Positions 33,256-42,634 of a stretch of 64,000 bases of DNA are shown piece after piece. Each line of letters opens with the position of its first letter. The first letter of the stretch is position 1. The stretch covers positions 62,001-126,000 of the forward strand of contig JAWLBM010000003.1 of the NCBI GenBank assembly GCA_041687675.1, given 5' to 3'. Source of the stretch: JAWLBM01 sp041687675 (GTDB lineage Bacteria > Pseudomonadota > Alphaproteobacteria > Rhizobiales > Pleomorphomonadaceae). The notes beneath the pieces were generated by a model. It had not been told where the DNA came from. It did no database searches and worked only from the letters and a program-made list of their open reading frames with translations. The position numbers and the translations under genes are program-made.

Positions 33256-34371
33256 TTACCGCCCGAGCAGGCCGGCGAACTCGGCGCGGATCGCCTCGCC
33301 CATCTCGCGGGTGCCCACCGCACGGCCGCCCTCGCCGGCGATGTCGCGGGTGCGGATGCCCTTTGCGAGCACGCCGGCGATCGCCGCCTCCAGCGTATCG
33401 GCGAGGTCGGTCATGGCGAAGGAGTAGCGCAGCGCCATGGCGAAGGAGGCGATCATCGCGATCGGGTTGGCGGCGCCGGTGCCGGCGATGTCCGGCGCCG
33501 AGCCGTGCACGGGCTCGTAAAGCGCCTTGCGCTTGCCGGTCGCCGGGTCCGGCGCGCCGAGCGAGGCGGAGGGCAGCATGCCGAGCGAGCCGGTCAGCAT
33601 CGCCGCCACGTCGGAGAGAATGTCGCCGAAGAGGTTGTCGCAGACGATGACGTCGTACTGCTTCGGCCAGCGGACGAGCTGCATGGCGCAGTTGTCGGCG
33701 AGCACGTGCTCGAGGCCGATCTGCGGGAACTCGTCGCGGCCGACCCGGGCGACGACCTCCTTCCACAGGACGCCGGATCGCATCACGTTGTGCTTCTCGG
33801 CCGAGGCCACCTTGCCGCCGCGCTTGCCGGCGAGGTCGAAGGCGACGCGGGCGATCCGCTCGATCTCGCCGGTGGTGTAGAGCTGGGTGTCGACGGCGCG
33901 CTTCTCGCCGTTCTCCAGCGTCACGATCTCCTTCGGCTCGCCGAAGTAGACGCCGCCGGTGAGCTCGCGGACGATCAGGATGTCGAGGCCCTCGACCACC
34001 TCGCGCTTCAGGCTCGAGGCGTCGGCCAGCGCCGGGTAGCAGATCGCCGGGCGGAGGTTGGCGAACAGGCCGAGGTCCTTGCGAAGGCGCAGCAGTCCCG
34101 CCTCCGGCCGCACCTCGTAGGCCACCGACGCCCACTTCGGGCCGCCGACCGCGCCGAACAGCACCGCGTCGGCCGCCATCGCCCTGGCCATGTCCGCCTC
34201 GGAGATCGCCGCGCCGTGGGCGTCGTAGGCGCAGCCGCCGACGAGGCCCTCGTCCAGCCGGAAGTCCGCCAGGCCGGCCTCGTTGATGAAGGCGATCAGC
34301 GCCTTCACCTCGGCCATGATCTCGGGGCCGATGCCGTCGCCGGGCAGGAGGAAGAGGGAATGCTGGGGCAT
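33256..34371 (-). CDS. leuB: 3-isopropylmalate dehydrogenase
   Basis: This 371-residue enzyme oxidises 3-isopropylmalate and leads to 2-oxoisocaproate in leucine synthesis. It shows MPQHSLFLLPGDGIGPEIMA, AVLFGAVGGPKW, the substrate-binding RKDLGLFANLRPAI, VRELTGGVYFGEPKEI, and the signature NLFGDILSDVAAMLTGSLGM. The NAD-side EPVHGSAPDIAGTGAANPIA is also present. I chose the ATG at 34371; the longer frame adds 15 residues without homology. leuD does not lie beside it, and leuC is about 23 kb away. Confidence 0.97.
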   Translation of the reverse strand: MPQHSLFLLPGDGIGPEIMAEVKALIAFINEAGLADFRLDEGLVGGCAYDAHGAAISEADMARAMAADAVLFGAVGGPKWASVAYEVRPEAGLLRLRKDLGLFANLRPAICYPALADASSLKREVVEGLDILIVRELTGGVYFGEPKEIVTLENGEKRAVDTQLYTTGEIERIARVAFDLAGKRGGKVASAEKHNVMRSGVLWKEVVARVGRDEFPQIGLEHVLADNCAMQLVRWPKQYDVIVCDNLFGDILSDVAAMLTGSLGMLPSASLGAPDPATGKRKALYEPVHGSAPDIAGTGAANPIAMIASFAMALRYSFAMTDLADTLEAAIAGVLAKGIRTRDIAGEGGRAVGTREMGEAIRAEFAGLLGR

Positions 34372-34532
34372 GGTCGGGCGATCCTTGGTGACGCGGCGCG
34401 AGGGATGGACGGCCACAGGGGGCCGGCGCCGGGCGCGGAGGCGCCGCGGCGGACAAGGCAGTAGCCGGGACTTCCCGGCGGATCAAGCCGGGAGGCCGTC
34501 GGGCCGGTGCAGGGGCCGCGGCGGCGCCCCGG

Positions 34533-35222
34533 TCAGACGCAGGCGAATCCCTCGTCGACCCGGCGGAACCGGAGGGTGCGCGGGTCGAGCACGTGGAGCT
34601 CGCCGTCGGCGACGTCGAACCAGGCGCCGTGCAGGCGCAGCGAGCCCTTGGCCATGCGCTGCTGGACGCAGGGGAAGGTGGCGAGGTTGGCGATCGACAG
34701 GCGCACCCCCTCGTGCTCCAGCGCCTTCTGCTTGTGATCGTGCGGGATGCCGGGGTCATGCCGGACCCGCTCGGCGGCCTCGTCGACGAGGCCCATCCAG
34801 CGGCCGATGAAGTCGCCGGGGGTCAGCGGCTCCTCGTCCTCGGCGAGGGCGGCGCGGATGCCGCCGCAGCGGCCGTGGCCCACCACGACGATGTGCTTCA
34901 CCTTCAGCGCGACGACGGCGAATTCCAGCGCGGCCGAGGTGCCATGCAGCTCGCCGTCGGGCGTGTAGGGCGGCACCAGGTTGGCGACGTTGCGCACCAC
35001 GAAGATTTCGCCCGGCCCGGCGTCGAAGATCACCTCCGGCGAGACGCGGCTGTCGCAGCAGCCGACGATCATGATCTGCGGCTTCTGGCCGGCCTCGGCG
35101 AGGCGGCGGTAGCGCGCCTCCTCGGTGGGGTAGCGGCCGGCGCGGAAGGCGCGGTAGCCGTCGGTGAGACGGTCCGGGAAGGTGTCCGGCAGCGGCGGGC
35201 GCATTTCCGCGGCGATGGTCAT
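34533..35222 (-). CDS. beta-class carbonic anhydrase
   Basis: This 229-residue beta-carbonic anhydrase would interconvert CO2 and bicarbonate. Zinc ligands are Cys55 in GCCDSRVSPE, His116 and Cys119 in VVVGHGRCGGIRAAL, with the Asp57/Arg59 dyad of the CxDxR motif intact. EIFVVRNVANLVPPY and ELHGTSAALEFAVVALKVKH are family landmarks. I chose the ATG at 35222 (MTIAAEMRPPLPDTF). The longer frame upstream has no homology. It stands alone, with gaps of 161 and 98 bp on either side. Confidence 0.94.
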   Translation of the reverse strand: MTIAAEMRPPLPDTFPDRLTDGYRAFRAGRYPTEEARYRRLAEAGQKPQIMIVGCCDSRVSPEVIFDAGPGEIFVVRNVANLVPPYTPDGELHGTSAALEFAVVALKVKHIVVVGHGRCGGIRAALAEDEEPLTPGDFIGRWMGLVDEAAERVRHDPGIPHDHKQKALEHEGVRLSIANLATFPCVQQRMAKGSLRLHGAWFDVADGELHVLDPRTLRFRRVDEGFACV

Positions 35223-35320
35223 CAGGCTGGCCCTCCGTGTCGTCGGCCTCTCGTCATCGTTTGCCCGTGGATCAACGCGGGCGCAACCCGTCCGTTCGTC
35301 AAGTCCCCCGGCGCGGGCGC

Positions 35321-36046
35321 TCAGGCCCAGATGGCGATCCTGAGGCCGCGGGCGTCGCGGACGTCCTCCGGGGGATGCGGCCGCGCCGTCCCGGCGGCGA
35401 TCCGCCGGGCGACGGCGAGGCAGGCACAGGCATCGAGGAGGTCGTCGAGGCCCGCGCCCGGCGGCGGCGGTCCGGCGATGAGCGCCGGCGGCAGGCCATG
35501 GCGGGCGAGGAGGGCGCGCCGCTCGGCCATTCCCGGCGCATGGATGCCGCCCTTCACCTTCTTCGGCAGGCGCATCGCCCGTCCGTCGTTGAGGCGCGCG
35601 AAGGCCACCTCCGGGTGGCTTTCGAACACCGAGCCCGCGAGCTCCGGGCGACCGGCGAGGAGGTCGTCGATCTCGCGGATCCGCCCGAACAGGTGGAAGC
35701 ACTGCTTCGACACCGCCCGTGGCGGGTCGGACGTCGCCAGGGCGGCGGCGCAGGCGGCGCGGTAGTCGGTCTCCATCACCGCCGCGCGCGAGGGCACCGA
35801 GAAGACGCTCGACTGCCGCTCGCCCAGCATCCCCCGCACCGCCCTCTCCGCGACCCGGCCGCCGGCTCCGACCCGCTCCGGCAGCCCGACCGGCATGTCG
35901 ACGGCGACGATCTCCGGCGCGCCGGGACCGGCGAAGAGGTCGGCGAAGCGGGCGACGACGCGCACCGACGGCTCCGATCCGTCGCCCGGGTCGGCGACGG
36001 CGATCCAGCCGGCCCGGCAGCCGTCGACGCCGGCGAGCCGGGTCAT
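35321..36046 (-). CDS. DUF429 family protein
   Basis: This 241-residue protein opens MTRLAGVDGCRAGWIAVADP, the RNase H-like first strand of the DUF429 family. It has EIVAVDMPVGLPERVGAGGR, then SSVFSVPSRAAVMETDYRAA and ESHPEVAFARLNDGRAMRLP. Asp and Glu residues at these places could form a metal site, and a DDLLDACACLAVARR segment adds a later acidic pair. Nuclease activity is a prediction from the fold only. Its ATG overlaps the stop of the pyridoxal kinase-like gene (ATGA), so the two are co-translated. A link between them is not known to me. Confidence 0.8.
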   Translation of the reverse strand: MTRLAGVDGCRAGWIAVADPGDGSEPSVRVVARFADLFAGPGAPEIVAVDMPVGLPERVGAGGRVAERAVRGMLGERQSSVFSVPSRAAVMETDYRAACAAALATSDPPRAVSKQCFHLFGRIREIDDLLAGRPELAGSVFESHPEVAFARLNDGRAMRLPKKVKGGIHAPGMAERRALLARHGLPPALIAGPPPPGAGLDDLLDACACLAVARRIAAGTARPHPPEDVRDARGLRIAIWA

Positions 36047-36909
36047 GGGCGCGCCCCGGGCCGGCGCGGCTCGGCCCAGCGCCGCACGTCGACGGGCGCG
36101 GCCGGCCGCTCGAGCGAGTCCTGCGCCGCGGCGAGCTCCAGTTCCCCGCCGCCGGCGGCCACGGAACGGGCCACCACCTCGAAGGTCCCGGCGACGGCCC
36201 CGGCGAGCGCCGCCTCGTCGGGGAGGCCGGCGAGCCGGCGGGCCAGGAACAGCGCGGCGAAGAGGTCGCCGGTGCCGTTCGGCGCGTTGGCGACGAGCGG
36301 GTTCTCCGCCGTCAGCACGCCCTCCGGCCCGACGAGGGCGACGCCGATCCGCCCCCGCATCAGCGCCGGGGCGGAGGTGACCAGCACCGTCGGCGGGCCG
36401 AGCGCCCGCGCGGCGGCGACCAGCGAGGGCATGTCCTCCGTCGGCCGGCCGGCCAGGTGGGCGAGTTCGAAGCGGTTCGGCGTCGCAAGGTCGGCGAGGG
36501 GCAGCAGCACGTCTCGCTGGGCGGCGGCGACCTCGGCCGGCACGTAGAGCCCCGCCTCGTCGCCGATCACCGGGTCGGCGAGGTGGATCGCGGCCGGGTT
36601 CGCCGCCTTGACGGCCCGGACGATCCCGGCCACCGGGCCGGCCTGCGAGGCGTGGCCGAGGTAGCCGGTGAGCACCGCGCCGATCTCGCCGAGGCGGGGG
36701 CTGGCGGCGATGTCCGCGGCGAGGGCGGCGAAGTCCTCCGCCGCCGGGACGATCCGGTGCGCCCGGCCGTGGCCCGGGTGCCAGGGCAGCACCACCGTCG
36801 GTAGCGACCAGAGCCGGAAGCCGAGTCGCTCCAGCACGAAGCCCGAGCGGCCGCCGACGGCGCCGCGGACGACGTGGGAGGAGACGACGAGCACGGCGGG
36901 ACGGGACAT
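36043..36909 (-). CDS. pyridoxal kinase-like protein (PdxY/PdxK family)
   Basis: This 288-residue ribokinase-fold enzyme would phosphorylate pyridoxal. It shows VLVVSSHVVRGAVGGRSGFV, GAVLTGYLGHASQAGPVAGI, HLADPVIGDEAGLYVP with the Mg-binding Asp, and LATPNRFELAHLAGRP. The C-terminal anion hole and catalytic Asp are in NAPNGTGDLFAALFLARRLA, where PdxY has 'GTGDLF.A'. It heads a two-gene operon with the DUF429 protein. It is divergent from priA across 132 bp. Confidence 0.9.
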   Translation of the reverse strand: MSRPAVLVVSSHVVRGAVGGRSGFVLERLGFRLWSLPTVVLPWHPGHGRAHRIVPAAEDFAALAADIAASPRLGEIGAVLTGYLGHASQAGPVAGIVRAVKAANPAAIHLADPVIGDEAGLYVPAEVAAAQRDVLLPLADLATPNRFELAHLAGRPTEDMPSLVAAARALGPPTVLVTSAPALMRGRIGVALVGPEGVLTAENPLVANAPNGTGDLFAALFLARRLAGLPDEAALAGAVAGTFEVVARSVAAGGGELELAAAQDSLERPAAPVDVRRWAEPRRPGARP

Positions 36910-37041
36910 TCTCGGACCTTCCGGATGGCTGAGCCGGGCGCGGCGGCTCAGGGGCGCCCGGCTTTATCGGTCGGGGCGGGACTGCTAGGGATGAAGCCAT
37001 AGCCGAAAGGCGGCGAGGCTTCACCATCCCCCGAAGGACAG

Positions 37042-39294
37042 ATGAGCGGACGCGCAGGACCGACCACGTCGACGGACCTCTTCGGGGAGCCCCCGGCGGC
37101 GCCCGCATCCGGCAGCCCGGCTGCGGCCGGCCTCGCCCAGGTGCTGGTCCCGGTGGCGCTGGAGGCGAGCTACACCTACCGCGTCCCGCCCGGCATGGCC
37201 GTCGGCCCGGGCTCGATCGTCCGCGTGCCGCTCGGCCCGCGCCATGTGGTCGGCGTCGTCACCGCCGAGGCGCCGACGCTCTCCGCAGGCTCGAACCGGC
37301 TCCGGGCGATCGAGGGTGTGTTCCCGGCGCCGCCGCTGCGGCCGGCGCTGCTCGCCCTGGTGGATTGGGTCGCCCGCTACACCCTAACCCCCCGCGGCAT
37401 GGTGCTGCGGATGGTGCTCCGCGCCCCGGAGGCGCTGGAGCCGGAGGCGCCGGTCCGTGCCGTGGTCCGCGACGGCGACGCCCCCGAGCGGCTCACCGAG
37501 GCGCGCCGGCGGGTGCTCGCCGCGATGGCGGAGCAGGAGGGCATGGCCTGGTCGCGCGGCGGCCTTGCGGCGGCGGCCGGGGTCTCCGGATCGGTGATCG
37601 ACGGGCTGCTCGCCGCCGGCACCCTCCGCGAGGTGCTGCTCCCCGCCGGCCCGCCGGTCCGCCCGCCGGAGCCCGGGTTCAACCCGCGCGCCCTCACCGC
37701 CGACCAGGCCGCCGCCGCCGGGCATCTGAGGGCCGGCTTCGACGAGGGCGCGCCGGTGACCCTGCTCGAGGGCGTGACCGGGTCCGGCAAGACCGACGCC
37801 TACCTCGAGGCCGTCGCCGAATGCATCCGCCGCGGACGGCAGGCGCTGGTGCTCGTCCCCGAGATCGCCCTCACCAAGGCCTTCCTCGACCGCTTCGCCG
37901 AGCGCTTCGGCTCGCTGCCCGCCGAATGGCACTCCGAGGCGACGCCGAAGTCGCGCGCCCGCGCCTGGCGCGGTGCCGCCGAGGGCACGGTCAAGGTCGT
38001 GGTCGGCGCGCGCTCCGCGCTGTTCCTGCCCTTCGCCGACCTCGGGCTGATCGTCGTCGACGAGGAGCACGACCCTGCCTATAAGCAGGAGGAATGGGCG
38101 ACCTACCACGCCCGCGACATGGCGGTGGTGCGCGGCCGGCTGGAGCGGGCGCCGGTGGTCCTCGCCTCGGCGACGCCCTCGCTGGAGAGCCGGCACAACG
38201 CTGAGCGCGGCCGCTACCGCCATGTCGTGCTGCCGCGGCGGGCCACCGGCCAGTCGATGCCCGACCTCGTCGCCATCGACATGCGCCGGGCGGGCCCGCC
38301 GCGCGGCCGCTTCCTGGCGCCGGGGCTCGTCTCGGCGATCGACGCGGCGACCCGGCGCGGCGAGCAGGCGCTGCTCTTCCTCAACCGCCGCGGCTATGCG
38401 CCGCTGACCCTCTGCCGCGCCTGCGGCCACCGCTTCCAGTGCCCGAATTGCTCGGCCTGGCTGGTCGAGCACCGCTTCCGCGGCCGGCTCGAGTGCCACC
38501 ACTGCGGCCACGCCGAGCCGGTGCCGGAGACCTGCCCGGCCTGCGGCGCGGTGGAGAGCCTCGCCGCCTGCGGGCCGGGGGTGGAGCGGGTGGCGGAGGA
38601 ACTTCAGGCGCTGCTGCCCGACCGGCGCACCGTCGTCCTCTCCTCCGACCTCGCCGGCGGGGTCCAGCGGCTGCGCGCCGAGATGCAGGCGATCGAGCGC
38701 GGCGAATGCGACATCATCGTCGGCACCCAGCTGGTGGCGAAGGGCCACACCTTCCCCAAGCTCAGCCTGGTCGGCGTGGTCGACGCCGACCTCGGCCTCG
38801 CCCACGGCGACCCGCGGGCGGCGGAGCGGACCTTCCAGCTGCTCGCCCAGGTGACCGGCCGCGCCGGCCGGGTCGCGGGGCGCGGCATGGGGTTCCTGCA
38901 GACCTTCGTGCCAGAGAGCCCGGTGATCCGCGCCCTCGTCTCGGGCGACCCGGAGCGCTTCTACGAGGTGGAGATGCGCGAGCGGGAGGCCGCGCGGATG
39001 CCGCCCTTCGGCCGGCTCGCCGCCCTCGTCGTCTCCGCCGAGGACCGGAGGGCGGCGGAGGACCACGCCCGCCTCCTCGCCCGTCTCGCGCCCGCCGACG
39101 GCGCCGTCGACATCCTCGGCCCGGCGGAGGCGCCGCTCGCCATGGTGCGGGGACGCCACCGCTTCCGGCTGCTCGCCCACGGGCCGAGGGAGACGGACCT
39201 GTCCGGCTATGTCAGGGCCTGGCTCTCCGCCGCCCCGAAGAGCCCCGCGGGCGTCGACGTCGCGGTCGACATCGACCCGCAGAGCTTCCTCTGA
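37042..39294 (+). CDS. priA: primosomal protein N' (replication restart helicase)
   Basis: This 750-residue superfamily 2 helicase rebuilds stalled forks. The N-terminal 3' DNA-binding domain (VLVPVALEASYTYRVPPGMA) is followed by a winged helix and the motor with GVTGSGKTDAYLE (244 onward), VVGARSALFLPF, VVDEEHDPAYKQEEW (DEEH box) and LASATPSLES. The zinc insertion has CRACGHRFQCPNCSAWLV, CHHCGHAEP and CPACGA. Motifs V and VI read DIIVGTQLVAKGHTFPKLSL and LAQVTGRAGRV. It lies upstream of atpH, as often in Hyphomicrobiales. Confidence 0.97.
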   Translation: MSGRAGPTTSTDLFGEPPAAPASGSPAAAGLAQVLVPVALEASYTYRVPPGMAVGPGSIVRVPLGPRHVVGVVTAEAPTLSAGSNRLRAIEGVFPAPPLRPALLALVDWVARYTLTPRGMVLRMVLRAPEALEPEAPVRAVVRDGDAPERLTEARRRVLAAMAEQEGMAWSRGGLAAAAGVSGSVIDGLLAAGTLREVLLPAGPPVRPPEPGFNPRALTADQAAAAGHLRAGFDEGAPVTLLEGVTGSGKTDAYLEAVAECIRRGRQALVLVPEIALTKAFLDRFAERFGSLPAEWHSEATPKSRARAWRGAAEGTVKVVVGARSALFLPFADLGLIVVDEEHDPAYKQEEWATYHARDMAVVRGRLERAPVVLASATPSLESRHNAERGRYRHVVLPRRATGQSMPDLVAIDMRRAGPPRGRFLAPGLVSAIDAATRRGEQALLFLNRRGYAPLTLCRACGHRFQCPNCSAWLVEHRFRGRLECHHCGHAEPVPETCPACGAVESLAACGPGVERVAEELQALLPDRRTVVLSSDLAGGVQRLRAEMQAIERGECDIIVGTQLVAKGHTFPKLSLVGVVDADLGLAHGDPRAAERTFQLLAQVTGRAGRVAGRGMGFLQTFVPESPVIRALVSGDPERFYEVEMREREAARMPPFGRLAALVVSAEDRRAAEDHARLLARLAPADGAVDILGPAEAPLAMVRGRHRFRLLAHGPRETDLSGYVRAWLSAAPKSPAGVDVAVDIDPQSFL

Positions 39295-39426
39295 CCGGCC
39301 GTCCGGGCGTCTAAACCGATCCAGTCCCGGGCGCGCCTCCACATTTCGGACGAGATGCCCGAGGCACCCCCGGCGGGAGGCTGCAAAAGTCCGGTTTTCG
39401 GCGGGTTTCACGGGTTCCGCGCGTGG

Positions 39427-39455
39427 TTGCGCAAGCGGGGGTCCTGTGCTAGACG
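39427..39455 (+). promoter_or_regulatory. candidate promoter of the atp operon
   Basis: TTGCGC (39427-39432) and CTAGAC (39449-39454) are 16 bp apart in the 284-bp gap between priA and atpH, about 125 bp before atpH. The match to the alphaproteobacterial housekeeping consensus is moderate. Confidence 0.35.
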
Positions 39456-39578
39456 GAGCCGACTTTGCGGGCGGCGGCCTCGGCCATCGCCCCTTGTCCA
39501 CCGGAAAAGTCGAGCCGCCCGAGGGGCTTGCCGCGCGATCGGCGGCGCCGGGCGCGCGGAAAGCGAAGAGGGTCTTTC

Positions 39579-40139
39579 GTGAGCGAAGGGGCATCGGTCG
39601 TATCCGGCGTGGCTGAGCGATATGCCACCGCGCTGTTCGAACTGGCCGTGGAGGCCGGAGAGCTCGATGCCGTAGCGGCCGACGCCGACCGGTTCGACGC
39701 CATGGTCGCCGAGAGCCCGGACCTCACCCGCCTCCTCCGCTCCCCCGTCTTCACCCCCGACGAACAGCTGAAGGCCATGAGCGCGGTCCTCGAGCGCGCC
39801 GGCATCGGCGGCCTCGTCGCCAACTTCGTCAAGCTCGCCGCCCGCAACCGCCGGCTCTTCGCGGTGCCCGAGATGTTCAGGGGCTACCGCGCGCTCCTCG
39901 CCGCCCACCGCGGCGAGTCGAGCGCCGACGTGGTCTCGGCCGAGAAGCTCTCGGCCAAGCAGCTCGCCGGCCTCAAGGCCGCCCTGGCCGAGGTGACCGG
40001 CAAGGACGTCCGAGTCAACGCGAAGGTCGATCCCTCGCTGATCGGCGGCCTGGTCGTCAAGGTCGGCTCCCGGATGATCGACACGTCTCTCAAGACCAAG
40101 CTCAACGCACTCAAGATCGCACTGAAAGAGGTCGGCTGA
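39579..40139 (+). CDS. atpH: F1 ATP synthase delta subunit
   Basis: This 186-residue stator protein joins F1 to the b subunits. It shows VAERYATALFELAVEAGELD, LLRSPVFTPDEQLKAMSAVL and the C-terminal VNAKVDPSLIGGLVVKVGSR of the family. I chose the GTG at 39579 (MSEGASVV), with GAAGAGGG seven bases upstream; the frame upstream is arginine-rich noise. Its stop overlaps the atpA start (TGATG), so the two are translationally coupled. It is the first gene of the F1 operon. Confidence 0.95.
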   Translation: MSEGASVVSGVAERYATALFELAVEAGELDAVAADADRFDAMVAESPDLTRLLRSPVFTPDEQLKAMSAVLERAGIGGLVANFVKLAARNRRLFAVPEMFRGYRALLAAHRGESSADVVSAEKLSAKQLAGLKAALAEVTGKDVRVNAKVDPSLIGGLVVKVGSRMIDTSLKTKLNALKIALKEVG

Positions 40140-41668
40140 TGGATATCCGCGCCGCGGAAATTTCCGCAATCCTCAAGGAGCAGATCAAGAACTTCGGCCA
40201 GGAAGCCGAAGTCTCCGAGGTCGGCCAGGTTCTGTCCGTCGGTGACGGCATCGCCCGCGTCTACGGGCTCGACAACGTCCAGGCGGGCGAGATGGTCGAG
40301 TTTCCCGGCGGCATCCGCGGCATGGCGCTCAACCTCGAGACCGACAACGTCGGCGTGGTGATCTTCGGCGCCGACCGCAACATCGCCGAGGGCGACACCG
40401 TCAAGCGCACCGGCGCCATCGTCGACGTGCCGGTCGGCAAGGGCCTGCTCGGCCGCGTCGTCGACGCCCTCGGCAACCCGATCGACGGCAAGGGCCCGAT
40501 CGAGAGCACCGAGCGCCGCCGCGTCGACGTGAAGGCGCCGGGCATCATCCCCCGCAAGTCGGTGCACGAGCCGATGTCGACCGGCCTCAAGGCCATCGAC
40601 GCGATGATCCCGATCGGCCGCGGCCAGCGCGAGCTGGTCATCGGCGACCGCCAGACCGGCAAGACCGCGATCATCCTCGACACCTTCCTCAACCAGAAGC
40701 CGCTCAACGAGGGCGACGACGAGAAGCTCAAGCTTTACTGCGTCTACGTCGCCATCGGGCAGAAGCGCTCGACCGTGGCGCAGTTCGTGAAGCGCCTCGA
40801 GGACGCCGGCGCGCTGCAGTACTCGATCGTCGTGGCGGCCACCGCCTCCGACCCGGCGCCGATGCAGTTCCTGGCCCCGTTCACCGGCTGCGCCATGGGC
40901 GAGTTCTTCCGCGACAACGCGATGCACGCGCTGATCGCCTATGACGACCTGTCCAAGCAGGCCGTCGCCTACCGCCAGATGTCGCTGTTGCTGCGCCGTC
41001 CGCCGGGCCGCGAGGCCTATCCGGGCGACGTGTTCTACCTGCACTCCCGCCTGCTCGAGCGCGCGGCCAAGCTCAACGACGACAACGGCGCCGGCTCGCT
41101 GACGGCCCTTCCCGTCATCGAGACGCAGGCGAACGACGTGTCGGCCTACATCCCGACCAACGTGATCTCGATTACCGACGGCCAGATCTTCCTCGAGACC
41201 AACCTGTTCTACCAGGGCGTCCGCCCGGCGGTGAACGTCGGCCTCTCGGTGTCGCGCGTGGGCTCGGCGGCGCAGATCAAGGCGATGAAGCAGGTCGCCG
41301 GCACCATCAAGGGCGAGCTCGCCCAGTACCGCGAGATGGCGGCCTTCGCGCAGTTCGGCTCGGACCTCGACGCCGCGACGCAGAAGCTGCTCAACCGCGG
41401 CGCCCGCCTTGTCGAACTCCTCAAGCAGCCGCAGTTCTCGCCGCTGAAGACGCAGGAGCAGGTGGCGGTGATCTTCGCCGGCGTGAACGGCTTCCTCGAC
41501 CCGCTGCCGGTAGGGAAGGTCCGCGAATTCGAGGAGGGCCTGCTGCGCTTCCTGCGCGACAAGCACGCCGACATCCTCGACGGCATCTGGGCCGAGAAGC
41601 AGCTCACCGACGCGCTGCGCACGAAGCTCAAGGACGCGATCACCGCGTTCGCCAAGACCTTCGCTTGA
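40139..41668 (+). CDS. atpA: F1 ATP synthase alpha subunit
   Basis: This 509-residue non-catalytic nucleotide-binding subunit of the F1 hexamer starts MDIRAAEISAILKEQIKNFG. It has the P-loop IGDRQTGKTAI near residue 170, the segment DPAPMQFLAPFTGCAMGEFF and the family signature PAVNVGLSVSRVGSAAQIKA. The length is as in other alphaproteobacteria. It overlaps atpH by one base and is followed by atpG 82 bp later. Confidence 0.98.
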   Translation: MDIRAAEISAILKEQIKNFGQEAEVSEVGQVLSVGDGIARVYGLDNVQAGEMVEFPGGIRGMALNLETDNVGVVIFGADRNIAEGDTVKRTGAIVDVPVGKGLLGRVVDALGNPIDGKGPIESTERRRVDVKAPGIIPRKSVHEPMSTGLKAIDAMIPIGRGQRELVIGDRQTGKTAIILDTFLNQKPLNEGDDEKLKLYCVYVAIGQKRSTVAQFVKRLEDAGALQYSIVVAATASDPAPMQFLAPFTGCAMGEFFRDNAMHALIAYDDLSKQAVAYRQMSLLLRRPPGREAYPGDVFYLHSRLLERAAKLNDDNGAGSLTALPVIETQANDVSAYIPTNVISITDGQIFLETNLFYQGVRPAVNVGLSVSRVGSAAQIKAMKQVAGTIKGELAQYREMAAFAQFGSDLDAATQKLLNRGARLVELLKQPQFSPLKTQEQVAVIFAGVNGFLDPLPVGKVREFEEGLLRFLRDKHADILDGIWAEKQLTDALRTKLKDAITAFAKTFA

Positions 41669-41750
41669 CCGTTGAGTCACCCGGGCGGCCCCGCGGGGCC
41701 GCCCGCCGCGACACGACGTGCGGCCCGACGGGTGGCGGGCAGGAGCCGAT

Positions 41751-42620
41751 ATGCCGAGCTTGAAGGACCTCAAGAACCGCATCGCCTCGGTGAAGGCGAC
41801 GCAGAAGATCACCAAGGCGATGCAGATGGTCGCCGCGGCGAAGCTGCGCCGCGCGCAGGACGCCGCCGAGGCCGCGCGGCCCTACGCCGAGCGGATGAAC
41901 GCGGTGCTCGGCAACCTCGCCACCGGACAGGTCGGCAAGGACGATGCGCCGCGCCTCCTCGCCGGCACCGGGTCGGACCGCGTCCACCTTCTCGTCGTCT
42001 GCACCGCCGAGCGCGGCCTTTGCGGCGGCTTCAACTCCCAGATCGTCCGCCTCGCCCGCGAGCACATCAACCGGCTCGTCGCCGAGGGCAAGGAGGTGAA
42101 GATCGTCACCGTCGGCAAGAAGGGGGCCGACGCTCTGCGCCGCGACCACGGCGGGCGGATCATCGAGCGGATCGAGCTGCGCAACGTCAAGTCGGTCGGC
42201 TTCGACAACGCCGCCGAGGTCCAGGCCAAGGTCCTCTCGCTGTTCGAGCAGGGCGGCTTCGACGTCTGCACGCTGTTCTTCTCGCGCTTCAGGTCGGTGA
42301 TCGCCCAGGTCCCGACCGCGGTGCAGATCGTGCCCGTCCAGGTGCCGGCGGCCGGGTCGTCGGAGTCGGTCTACGACTATGAGCCGGACGAGACGGAGAT
42401 CCTCGAGGACCTGCTGCCGCGCTCGATCTCGGTGCAGATCTACACGGCGCTGCTGGAGAACGCCGCGTCCGAGCAGGGCGCCCGCATGTCCGCCATGGAC
42501 AGCGCGACCCGCAACGCCGGCGAGATGATCAACAAGCTGTCGCTGCAGTACAACCGCACGCGCCAGGCGACGATCACCAAGGAGCTGATTGAGATCATCT
42601 CCGGCGCCGAGGCGCTCTGA
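41751..42620 (+). CDS. atpG: F1 ATP synthase gamma subunit
   Basis: This 289-residue central shaft of F1 has the N-terminal coiled coil MPSLKDLKNRIASVKATQKI, then TKAMQMVAAAKLRRAQDAAE, the mid-region TAERGLCGGFNSQIVRLARE, and the C-terminal coiled coil with AMDSATRNAGEMINKLSLQY and NRTRQATITKELIEIISGAE. I chose the ATG at 41751, with AGGAG seven bases upstream. It is followed 14 bp later not by atpD but by an unrelated exported protein gene. Confidence 0.98.
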   Translation: MPSLKDLKNRIASVKATQKITKAMQMVAAAKLRRAQDAAEAARPYAERMNAVLGNLATGQVGKDDAPRLLAGTGSDRVHLLVVCTAERGLCGGFNSQIVRLAREHINRLVAEGKEVKIVTVGKKGADALRRDHGGRIIERIELRNVKSVGFDNAAEVQAKVLSLFEQGGFDVCTLFFSRFRSVIAQVPTAVQIVPVQVPAAGSSESVYDYEPDETEILEDLLPRSISVQIYTALLENAASEQGARMSAMDSATRNAGEMINKLSLQYNRTRQATITKELIEIISGAEAL

Positions 42621-42634
42621 GGACGGGGACCGCG

